Part shown: one piece after another, positions 46,464 to 54,127 of the stretch
Position numbering within the stretch: position 1 is the first letter of the stretch
How the letters are laid out: each line of letters starts with the position of its first letter
NCBI GenBank assembly: GCA_038127535.1
Contig: JAYPHU010000010.1
Location: 1-64,000, forward strand
Length of the DNA: 64,000 nt
Reading direction: 5' to 3'
Source: JAYPHU01 sp038127535
GTDB lineage: Bacteria; Pseudomonadota; Alphaproteobacteria; Rhodospirillales; UBA2165
The notes under the pieces: generated by a model
Databases searched by the model: none
What the model was told of the DNA's origin: nothing
Seen by the model: the letters and a program-made list of their open reading frames with translations, nothing else
Program-made: the position numbers and the translations under genes

Positions 46464-47645
46464 TTAAACGAGTGTTTTACGGGTTACCGCATCAGGCGAC
46501 GACGAAGACGTCTGGGTTTCAAAGGATTCAAAGCTTTTGCGGGCAAGGTCACGAGCAGCCGGCCCATCGATACTCCGGATATTGTTGGCTGCACGCGCCC
46601 GGGTTATCAGCCCGTCACCCATTTCGGCAATATCTTCCGAACGCAGATACGGGGATATATACTTGCCAAGGTCCAATCCCCTCAACCATCTATCTAATAG
46701 ATCGGGAAATTCCTGTGTTTGGGCGCCAAAGGCATCCGCAGCGATCGCCACGCGGTCCGCATCTTCGTCCATATTAAAACGCGCGACTTCCGGTAACGTG
46801 AAGCTGCAGGCGAACCCATGCGGCATATCGTATCGCGCCGTAAACGGATAGGACAATGAATGGGCAAGCGCTGTCTGGGTTGTGCCCATGGCCAAGCCAC
46901 TCAAAACCGCAGCCGTTTGCATTTGCCGGCGCGATTCCACATTTTCGGCATCTTTCATGACTATCGGCAAGTGGACCTTAATAATCTGGATGGCGTTAGC
47001 AGCAATCTGATCCGACAAATCCGTTTGATTGCGGTTCCAGATGGATTCAAGAGCATGTGATAATGCGTCCAGCCCGCTCGCCAACGTAACGTCCGGGGGC
47101 ATGGATAGGCATAGCGCTGCATCGAGAACTGCGGCCATAGGAAATAGTTTCGGATGCGTAAAAGAAAACTTAACCTGATCGTCGCCCCAAACGGTCGCCC
47201 ACTGAGTAACTTCCGATCCGGTGCCGGAGGTTGTAGGGACGGCAATAACCGGTAACGGCTCAAAGTCGGGGGGCAGGTTCTCACCGTCTCTCAAATGACT
47301 CGTCATTACCTCGTCATTTTTCCCCAGACCACAATATCCCGCGATCGATTTTGCACAATCGATAACCGACCCGCCTCCCAGGGCAACAATAATTTCGGCG
47401 TCACCGGTCAGCTTATCGGCCAAACCGACGACATCGGAAACCTTCGGGTTTTCGGGTATCGTTTCAATACACGCAACCGGTTCTCCGGCAAATCGGTATA
47501 CCGATTCCAGCGCCCCGCGTGCGCGCCATCCTCTGCTGGTCGCAATCGCCCAGGACCGGCCTGAAATGAGCTGGCCAATCGCCTCCCCGTAGGCCTGCGT
47601 ATAATATACGCGCGTCGGGCTGTAATAAGGACGGTTCAGAACCAT
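46464..47645 (-). CDS. phpC: Iron-dependent alcohol dehydrogenase, phosphonoacetaldehyde reductase-like (PhpC-like)
   Basis: A 393-residue group III Fe-ADH. It shows the NAD motif IIVALGGGSVIDCAKSIAG, VPTTSGTGSEVTQWATVW, the metal-ligand region TLASGLDALSHALESIWNRN near residue 195, and the His ligands in ALAHSLSYPFTARYDMPHG near residue 265. The SHALESxWNxN run is characteristic of phosphonoacetaldehyde reductases, which form 2-hydroxyethylphosphonate. It overlaps the MpnS-like gene, whose substrate is 2-hydroxyethylphosphonate, by 10 bases, strongly supporting the assignment. The gene is 31 bases upstream of the CysC-like kinase gene. Confidence 0.82.
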   Translation of the reverse strand: MVLNRPYYSPTRVYYTQAYGEAIGQLISGRSWAIATSRGWRARGALESVYRFAGEPVACIETIPENPKVSDVVGLADKLTGDAEIIVALGGGSVIDCAKSIAGYCGLGKNDEVMTSHLRDGENLPPDFEPLPVIAVPTTSGTGSEVTQWATVWGDDQVKFSFTHPKLFPMAAVLDAALCLSMPPDVTLASGLDALSHALESIWNRNQTDLSDQIAANAIQIIKVHLPIVMKDAENVESRRQMQTAAVLSGLAMGTTQTALAHSLSYPFTARYDMPHGFACSFTLPEVARFNMDEDADRVAIAADAFGAQTQEFPDLLDRWLRGLDLGKYISPYLRSEDIAEMGDGLITRARAANNIRSIDGPAARDLARKSFESFETQTSSSSPDAVTRKTLV

Positions 47646-48997
47646 TGGGACGTTTCTTCGATTGCGCGTTTTTTCCCGCTCGGCGCGAACGAGGCAAATT
47701 CGTCGAGGACGGAATCAGTGAAAGCTCCCGGTACGCGAATCATCGCCAGTTTGCCGTCTTCCGCACCCGTAACTCTCTCGAAGCGATGGGTAACCAATGG
47801 GAGCACATAGGCCGAATCTCCTGGCTGCAAGGTCCGGCGCTGGTCGTCCGCCCAAACCAGATCAACCGGCGCATCGCCATAATTATAGATATATTCGTGC
47901 AGCGCATGATACATATCACCCCCCGGTCCACCGAGAACGGCAACGTCAAAGCCTTTGAGCAATGGTTGATGCGAACAGCGGGCAAGCTCAACCAATTGAT
48001 AGGCCGGTTGATTTCCATCAGGATATCCGCGCCCTGGGGTGGTGCTTAGTTTGCGCACCACAACGCGTCTCTCGGATGGAACGGAATCGGCCATGAGATC
48101 GGCCGGTCGAACGTTCAGCAGCTGCGCCACAGACTGTACCTCGTCCCATGTCGGCACTTCACCATCGAGAAGGGCCTGGGCGCGAGGTGCCTCGCACCCG
48201 TTTTCGATCATGCGTGAAACGAAACTCGGGACGGTCATGCTCTCGGCGGCCAACTGACGCTTCATCCTAAGGGCGAACGGCGCATCGACGTCTAAATTTC
48301 CGGCATGATCCATGAGTGACTGACCATCGACCGAGGCGAATTCACGATAGGCACGGCGAACCTCCCCGCCATAGGTGATGGCGATGATCAAGCCCCTTGT
48401 CTCCGAATCCCGGCTGGTGAAACTATGAGGAACAAACGGCGTGATATAGTTCGAATCGCCGGTATTCATTTCTTCGCAATAACGGCGTCCATCGATTTCC
48501 CAGTAAAAATTCACGGGGCCGATGAAAAAGGTCGTTTGGTGCATAAAATGTCCCTTGTTATAGGCGACATCAGGGTTTTCGGGATCGGCGTTGTCGACAT
48601 AGCGTATTTCGGCGATCCACTCCGGCTTAAAGGGCGCAAGCTGGCTCATGGCCGTATCGCGGTATTCATAGTAGGGAGATGTCGATCCGGTACGATCGAC
48701 CCTGTCGAAAATACGCGAAGACCGGCGGGATTGTTCGGCGGTCATGACCAGAACACCGTTGTCGGTGTCGTCGCTGTCCAGCCAAATATCGGCAAGCGAA
48801 ATCGGATAAACTTCGGCCATAGTTTTCATAACGTTCTCGGCGGTCGTCAAATCCGTCTGTCCGGCAATCGTGGATTCGATAATTTCCAATGGGATGCCGA
48901 TATCCTGCGCGAGCGCTGACGGAGTGCGTTTAAGATCGTTTGCCTCACTTAGTATACGTGCGCCCAGTTTTTGCAGAAACTGACCCTGTTTGGTCAT
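47636..48997 (-). CDS. mpnS: Methylphosphonate synthase-like (MpnS/HEPD family)
   Basis: 453 residues in the HEPD/MpnS layout: an N-terminal XRE-like helix-turn-helix (about residues 20-75), cupin, a second HTH-like region (about 255-305), and a second cupin. The iron site reads H150-F151-x-x-Q154 and later I185-x5-H191, with no Glu at the HEPD carboxylate position. As I recall the MpnS structure, a 2-His-1-Gln triad flanked by Phe and Ile marks methylphosphonate producers; numbering (148/149/152/184/190) is nearly the same. The enzyme cleaves the C-C bond of 2-hydroxyethylphosphonate with O2. It overlaps the upstream nucleotidyltransferase stop by four bases and the PhpC-like gene by 10. HEPD activity is the main alternative. 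Confidence 0.82.
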   Translation of the reverse strand: MTKQGQFLQKLGARILSEANDLKRTPSALAQDIGIPLEIIESTIAGQTDLTTAENVMKTMAEVYPISLADIWLDSDDTDNGVLVMTAEQSRRSSRIFDRVDRTGSTSPYYEYRDTAMSQLAPFKPEWIAEIRYVDNADPENPDVAYNKGHFMHQTTFFIGPVNFYWEIDGRRYCEEMNTGDSNYITPFVPHSFTSRDSETRGLIIAITYGGEVRRAYREFASVDGQSLMDHAGNLDVDAPFALRMKRQLAAESMTVPSFVSRMIENGCEAPRAQALLDGEVPTWDEVQSVAQLLNVRPADLMADSVPSERRVVVRKLSTTPGRGYPDGNQPAYQLVELARCSHQPLLKGFDVAVLGGPGGDMYHALHEYIYNYGDAPVDLVWADDQRRTLQPGDSAYVLPLVTHRFERVTGAEDGKLAMIRVPGAFTDSVLDEFASFAPSGKKRAIEETSQWF

Positions 48998-49800
48998 ATG
49001 GATTCCTCGTTCAGAGATTGAAGGGTGCTCAACCGTTGGCGGTCGGCAATAGTGTTCAATCGATTATAATCTTGGAGCGTGTCGAGTTCGGCCCACCCAC
49101 GTTCGACCAACGCCGCGTCGATGCGGTGCCCCCTGTCGACAAGCTCCTGGAACATATCCGTTATGTAGGCGATACGCCAAGCACGAGCCCGTTGAAACGG
49201 TTCTTCGGGGTCAAGCCGTTTGTCTAGTTCGTCAAACGTCTCCCGCATGAGCGTAGTTCCGTCCGCGCTCATACGCCATAAACCAAGGAATTCACCTTGT
49301 TCTTCTATCTTTTCCTGCGGCTCCTTCAGCCCTTTTCCAAATCTATGCAATCTGCCGTCGGCGTCGAAGTGGGCGTTCTCGGCTTCTTCGGGGGGATGTT
49401 CCGAACGGCCGATATAATAATCTTTCCAATCCGTATCGACCGCCGCGACGATGTCGCCGCCGGTGTTTACAAGCGCTGTGTAGATGCCGGGTTCGACCCA
49501 AATATCCGAATAGGTACAAATCAACGGCCCGTCGAGTGCATCCCGGGCACACATCAATGAATGCAGGATATTATTGTTTTCGTAGTTGTTATTCCGGACG
49601 AAGCGGACGCTATCTGTTTGGACGGCCTCGCTCATATGGCCGACGATAACGATAATTTCATCGCAACCGGCGGCACGAAGATTATCTTTCGCGCTTTCAA
49701 TCAGGGGGCGCCCGCCGACCGGTAACATGCATTTAGGGCGCACTATTGTCAGTGGACGCATACGCATCCCCATCCCCGCCGCGATAATTACCCCTTTCAT
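48994..49800 (-). CDS. Nucleotidyltransferase, probable phosphonate/phosphoramidate-type cytidylyltransferase
   Basis: A 268-residue single-domain NTP transferase. The nucleotide loop is IIAAGMGMRMRPLT, followed by PKCMLPVGGRPLIE, and the metal-binding Asp is in TYSDIWV at residue 99. The middle (DWKDYYIGRSEHPPEEAE) and end (ITDMFQELVDRG, GWAELDTLQDY) follow the layout of the Campylobacter CTP:phosphoglutamine cytidylyltransferase and PntC/LicC relatives rather than hexose-1-phosphate enzymes. It would join CMP to methylphosphonate or a related phosphonate. It overlaps FkbM upstream and MpnS downstream, each by ATGA. A sugar-1-phosphate substrate is less likely but possible. Confidence 0.78.
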   Translation of the reverse strand: MKGVIIAAGMGMRMRPLTIVRPKCMLPVGGRPLIESAKDNLRAAGCDEIIVIVGHMSEAVQTDSVRFVRNNNYENNNILHSLMCARDALDGPLICTYSDIWVEPGIYTALVNTGGDIVAAVDTDWKDYYIGRSEHPPEEAENAHFDADGRLHRFGKGLKEPQEKIEEQGEFLGLWRMSADGTTLMRETFDELDKRLDPEEPFQRARAWRIAYITDMFQELVDRGHRIDAALVERGWAELDTLQDYNRLNTIADRQRLSTLQSLNEESI

Positions 49801-50696
49801 TGTTTCGGTCTTCTTTCAAAAAAATTGTTGGTATCGATTGTTTCGGTGTCAGGCTCCCCGCCGGACGTCGAAACCCGGAGCTTCAAGTCAAAACCGGCAT
49901 CAACCATCTCTTGCGTGATGAATTCGAAGTTTTGCCGGTTTGCCGTCGTATTAGTCGGCGGCAATTCAATCATCACTGTCTTCAAACGTGTGTCCCGAAG
50001 CGTCGTCTGGGCTCCTCTGATTACCCTCTCCTGAATACCGTCGATATCCACTTTCATGTGGGTTGGAAATGGCACATCAAACGTTTCCAGGAAAGAATCG
50101 ATCGAAAACCCGATGGCCGGAAATTGCTTCACCGCATCGACGGGACTCCCGTGATTGTCGAGCGTTTGACCGAACACCCCACCGGCACCGCCGGCCATAT
50201 CACCCTCCACCGGAACGGAAAGGGGAGAAACCTCTGTCTTGTCTGACAACGCTAAACAGAATGGCCAAACGCGGTCGGCTAGACCATTCAAGTGGATCGT
50301 CTCGACTATATTGGCATGATTCTGAGGCAACGGATCGAATGCCAGAACGCTCGCGTCCGACTTGACGGCCGCATAAAGGCTAAAAATTCCGATATTAGAT
50401 CCGATGTCCCAGAAGTTGTCGGCCTTCGCGAAACCGGCGATCCACCGCAGTGTATCGGGCTCCCTCTCGAGCATCCTCTCAACGCGGATTCGAACCAAAT
50501 CGCTGTCGATACGAAATTTGATTTCATCGCCACCTATGTCGACGGAATAACTGCGATCGAAACGGTCGAGAGAGACAGCTAGTAACTTGAAGTAAAAAGC
50601 CGGAGAAACTGACCGGGCCAAGGTTTCAAACGAATTTATTAAAAGATTGAATGACCGGTGGGCAATCGAGGAGTTCAAATCGTTAGGTCGTGGCAT
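49797..50696 (-). CDS. FkbM-family methyltransferase
   Basis: About 299 residues with the FkbM pattern: SAM motif WDIGSNIGIFSLYAA near residue 95, VLAFDPLPQNH for ribose binding, and MKVDIDGIQERVIRGA near residue 215. FkbM enzymes O-methylate sugars or polyketides. The start at ATG 50696 is supported by AGAAGG, and an upstream in-frame start would overlap the SDR gene. It overlaps the cytidylyltransferase gene by four bases, so methylation may act on a phosphonate-bearing intermediate or on the sugar that carries it. Confidence 0.83.
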   Translation of the reverse strand: MPRPNDLNSSIAHRSFNLLINSFETLARSVSPAFYFKLLAVSLDRFDRSYSVDIGGDEIKFRIDSDLVRIRVERMLEREPDTLRWIAGFAKADNFWDIGSNIGIFSLYAAVKSDASVLAFDPLPQNHANIVETIHLNGLADRVWPFCLALSDKTEVSPLSVPVEGDMAGGAGGVFGQTLDNHGSPVDAVKQFPAIGFSIDSFLETFDVPFPTHMKVDIDGIQERVIRGAQTTLRDTRLKTVMIELPPTNTTANRQNFEFITQEMVDAGFDLKLRVSTSGGEPDTETIDTNNFFERRPKQ

Positions 50697-50706
50697 GGGG
50701 CCTTCT

Positions 50707-51420
50707 CTATTCTCCACCCGCGATCGTAACCGTTTGGCCGGTGACATAGGTATTGTCTTCCGAACCGTACCAATAGACAAAATTCGCAATTTCACCGGGC
50801 AGTGCCATTCGCCCCATCGGTATCATCGAAACGCGTGCCGACATATCTTTCCCTGAATCTCGATCATGGATTCGTGTTTCGGTAACGCCAACCCTAACGG
50901 TATTGATCAGGACGTTGCTGGCTGCCCATTTCCTATAGTCGGACGGCAAAAATTCTAGTGCATGCTTGGTCAGGGAGTATCCAAATGTCGATGATCCTCC
51001 GCCAAATTTCGCCCCGATACTGCTGAGGTTAATTATCCTGCCCCACCCGCGCTCAACCATCGGCGGCACGGCCATCCGAGTTATGAGAACCGCCGGCACA
51101 ACGTTGACTGCAAATAAGTGCATTAGATCCTGTGGCTGAATATCGGCGAACGGCTTCGCCTGCAACTCAGCGGCCGCATTGATTACGCAGTCGCTTTCCT
51201 CAATCGCGGATCTAATGTCACTGAGTTTCGATTCCAGCGCGGCATGATTCGAAAAATCAATTTGGACCGGCGTTACTCTGTCCGACGATTCCGTCAAACG
51301 CCAAAACGAATTTTGCCCTCTATTGTAATGGGCGAGAACCTGCCAACCCTTTTCGAGATAAAGCCGGCAAAGTTCGATCCCGATATCCGAACTGGCCCCG
51401 GTTATAAAAACTTGGCGCAT
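50707..51420 (-). CDS. SDR-family oxidoreductase
   Basis: A classical SDR of 237 residues with TGASSDIGIEL, NAAAEL in place of NNAG, a catalytic Ser in NLSSIGAKFG, and the YSLTK Tyr/Lys pair near residue 148. The C-terminal EDNTYVTGQTVTIAGG is similar to the SDR at 17513-18238. It probably works on a sugar or activated intermediate. Neighbours are two bases (radical SAM) and 10 bases (FkbM) away, so they are cotranscribed. Confidence 0.83.
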   Translation of the reverse strand: MRQVFITGASSDIGIELCRLYLEKGWQVLAHYNRGQNSFWRLTESSDRVTPVQIDFSNHAALESKLSDIRSAIEESDCVINAAAELQAKPFADIQPQDLMHLFAVNVVPAVLITRMAVPPMVERGWGRIINLSSIGAKFGGGSSTFGYSLTKHALEFLPSDYRKWAASNVLINTVRVGVTETRIHDRDSGKDMSARVSMIPMGRMALPGEIANFVYWYGSEDNTYVTGQTVTIAGGE

Positions 51421-51422
51421 CG

Positions 51423-52382
51423 TTAACCTTTTGACGAAATCGTACCCTTCGGCACGATCCTTTCAAATTTCTCCCAGGCCTCGACATGGTCCGAACCCAT
51501 TAGGGTTCCTTTTACGTCACACAATCTGCATGGCCCGAAATCTCGGTCTGCGGCGGCTAACCGTTTCCGCGCGATTCTCATTCGGCGTCCGGCCCAGATC
51601 TCCAGGAAATTCGATTCGTTCATGTTCCCTACCACGAGCATTTTTCCCCAATCATGAGGGCACATTAAAACGTCGCCCGTATAATCCATAAAAAAGGTGT
51701 AGTGAGGGTAATTACACGCGGCCTTGATTGGCTCGGGTGGTGTATCAATCGAGTACTCCGCCGAATCCATCATTCCTGCCCGGTTACTTAATGTAATGCC
51801 AAAGTCCTGTTCCGGTGGCAAATACCGTTTTCGAATGACGAACTGATGGGAATCCAGCCCTTCATCGCGACACAAATTTTCGAAACGTTCCACATCCTCG
51901 GGGCCGTCATAGACGCTTATCAGAAGCGTCGAAAGACCGTTTTCAAATAACAGTTTTAGGCGTTTAGCGTCGAGAACGTCCCCATTGGTGACAAGCTCCA
52001 GACGAACTTCGGGAAGGTTTGAACGGACAATTTTAAGTAGGTTAAAAATATTCTTATCAAGTAGTGGCTCTACAAAACCGGAAAATAGAAATATGCCTTT
52101 GTAATTTAGTTCCGCGAGTTGCCGAACTAGCTTTTCGATAAGCTCGTCGGAAATGAACTCCTTCACGTCGGGGAAGGCTGGGGCGCTTCGCGGGCAAAAC
52201 GAGCAGGTTCGATTACATGTTCCGGACTCGCTGATTTCAACCACCGAAGGCAACGGCACCTTATCGCCATGAAATGTAAGGTTTTCGTCAACGATCGACG
52301 ACTTCCTTTTTATGGAAGGATCGAGGAAAGTTTTGCCCCTGTTGGTTCTCACGTTCATGGCGTCTAATTCGTTAGTTTTCAA
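51423..52382 (-). CDS. Radical SAM/SPASM-domain protein
   Basis: A 319-residue protein with the canonical radical SAM motif CNRTCSFC (C56, C60, C63) and a C-terminal SPASM-type cysteine set (CNYPHYTFFMDYTGDVLMCPH, then GPCRLCD). The GNMNESNFLEIWAGRRM segment is usual for this class. SPASM proteins modify peptides, sugars or carriers; in polysaccharide loci several are sugar dehydratases or epimerases. The start is TTG (52382, overlapping the upstream stop) or ATG at 52358; neither has a good ribosome binding site. Confidence 0.82.
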   Translation of the reverse strand: MKTNELDAMNVRTNRGKTFLDPSIKRKSSIVDENLTFHGDKVPLPSVVEISESGTCNRTCSFCPRSAPAFPDVKEFISDELIEKLVRQLAELNYKGIFLFSGFVEPLLDKNIFNLLKIVRSNLPEVRLELVTNGDVLDAKRLKLLFENGLSTLLISVYDGPEDVERFENLCRDEGLDSHQFVIRKRYLPPEQDFGITLSNRAGMMDSAEYSIDTPPEPIKAACNYPHYTFFMDYTGDVLMCPHDWGKMLVVGNMNESNFLEIWAGRRMRIARKRLAAADRDFGPCRLCDVKGTLMGSDHVEAWEKFERIVPKGTISSKG

Positions 52383-54127
52383 TGAAGCCGATCAAGGATC
52401 TCACATTTCATATCCCGTGCAATATCGCCGTCAACAACTTCGCCCATAGACTTACCCGACAGATCGATAAGCCCTGCCAATTGTTGAGTGGGGTAATACC
52501 ATGTACCGGCCTCAGCCTCGCGAATGCGTTTGGCCGCCGTGGCGGAGTCTTTGACACATATGTCAGGAATCTCACGAAACATCGCTGTCGGCTGAAACGA
52601 TGCTGTATCAAGCGCGAATGCCTGCATACCGAGCTGGGCCGCCTCGAACAATACGGACGAAGGGTCCGAAAACGCATATTTGCCTTTAAACATCAGGTCG
52701 TAGACGGGTTCGGTCGTGTATCTCACGTTTGGACGGCCGGCACTGCATTTTTCGACTAGCCGATCGCCGATTTCGCTTTCGTTCATAACGCGCTTCACCT
52801 GCAGATAAACGGTTCTCTCGGGAAACGCCGCCGACAGGCCCCGCACAATATCGACAACGTCATCATGGTCCGAAAAGACGCCAATAAAAAACACGATGTC
52901 GTTAGGCTTCGGCCTAAGCCGGTTTTGAAGTTGTGCATCTGTTAAACTATGGCTGGCGGCACCGATAACCCCCATATCCGCAGGCCAATGATCCCGGTAA
53001 TGCCTCTCATAATGACTTGGGCCATATACGTAAAAGCGGTCAAAACTAACATAGCGCAAATGCGGAAATAGGTCGCAGTAGACGGGTATGCCGTCGGACA
53101 TTCCGAACGACTTCGCACCTATTTTTTTTAGTTCTTGGTGCCGAAGAATATGATCGACATTGTAAGGGTCGCGCCCCCAAAAATACCGCGGCCGGAACCT
53201 CAATACCAACCCTCTGATCTGAACACGCTTTTGCGCCAAATTCACTATCCAGAAAAAAAGACTCGGAGGAAAGTAACGGCCGGCCCTAGCCAAATCCCAT
53301 GTATGCCGAATAAATTCGTCGAGATAACTCAGGGTGTCCGCAAGGCTAAACCTGCCGTCACGCCGCTCACAAACCGCCACCGGATCCAGGCCATCAAGCT
53401 TGCTGCGGTCAACCGGCCCCATTCGCCCGACCAAAACGATATCGCCCCACCGGCGCAGGGCTTTTAGCATCGATATGTCTCTGGAATCTTCCATATGGTC
53501 GGTCGCCATAAAGACGTCATTCAATCTTTCAACTTTCAAGCGCGTCCGCGATAAAATAAATAACACTCCCCGTACAACAACCATCACGGCAATCAAGGCA
53601 TTCACCATCATCCTTGGCAGGGATTGACGCATCTTGTCGGACGCAGACCCCGGTGAGGCGTATTCCCGGCTCATCGCCAGAAGATCTTCGGGAACACCCA
53701 CATTCTTCGCGGAATTCAACTCCTTGTCGGCAAACAGCTTCGAAAGGAGCAACGCCTCGACTTGGCGGTCCCAACTCAGTTGGCAGACCGCCTTTCGGGC
53801 CGCCATGGCATAATCCGGTATTTGGCGGTCTAGCCGCTCAAACTCGTAATACCGTTCGAGCCAGGGTTCGACGATGCGAAAAATGTCATAAAGTAAGACA
53901 CTGGGCGGATAGAGCATCACCATCTTAAGTTCCGGATAACGTTTGCCCAGATCCCTTGCCCAACCTCGGCTCTTAGCCCATTGCGCCAAGGATTCGAGCA
54001 ACCGTTGGCTTGGCCCAAAAGCCCCGTGGACCGATAAAATCAAGGGCGACCGCCTGAAAGCGACTTCCAACAGAAATCTCGGACAACTTGATTCCGTTAG
54101 CCGGATGACAACTGGATTACGCGACAT
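52379..54127 (-). CDS. Unknown large protein, possible GT-B glycosyltransferase
   Basis: 582 residues; family not recognised. A strongly hydrophobic stretch (ALIAVMVVVRGVLFIL, about residue 185) divides an N-terminal half rich in charged helices from a C-terminal half with Rossmann-like strands (DIVFFIGVFSDHDD; VYLQVKRVM) and SDPSSVLFEAAQLGMQAF, which resembles the sugar-nucleotide side of capsule GT-B enzymes. It overlaps the GT2-dehydrogenase fusion gene by 11 bases and the radical SAM gene by four. The organisation is like the protein at 31352-33091. No catalytic residue can be named. Confidence 0.5.
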   Translation of the reverse strand: MSRNPVVIRLTESSCPRFLLEVAFRRSPLILSVHGAFGPSQRLLESLAQWAKSRGWARDLGKRYPELKMVMLYPPSVLLYDIFRIVEPWLERYYEFERLDRQIPDYAMAARKAVCQLSWDRQVEALLLSKLFADKELNSAKNVGVPEDLLAMSREYASPGSASDKMRQSLPRMMVNALIAVMVVVRGVLFILSRTRLKVERLNDVFMATDHMEDSRDISMLKALRRWGDIVLVGRMGPVDRSKLDGLDPVAVCERRDGRFSLADTLSYLDEFIRHTWDLARAGRYFPPSLFFWIVNLAQKRVQIRGLVLRFRPRYFWGRDPYNVDHILRHQELKKIGAKSFGMSDGIPVYCDLFPHLRYVSFDRFYVYGPSHYERHYRDHWPADMGVIGAASHSLTDAQLQNRLRPKPNDIVFFIGVFSDHDDVVDIVRGLSAAFPERTVYLQVKRVMNESEIGDRLVEKCSAGRPNVRYTTEPVYDLMFKGKYAFSDPSSVLFEAAQLGMQAFALDTASFQPTAMFREIPDICVKDSATAAKRIREAEAGTWYYPTQQLAGLIDLSGKSMGEVVDGDIARDMKCEILDRLH

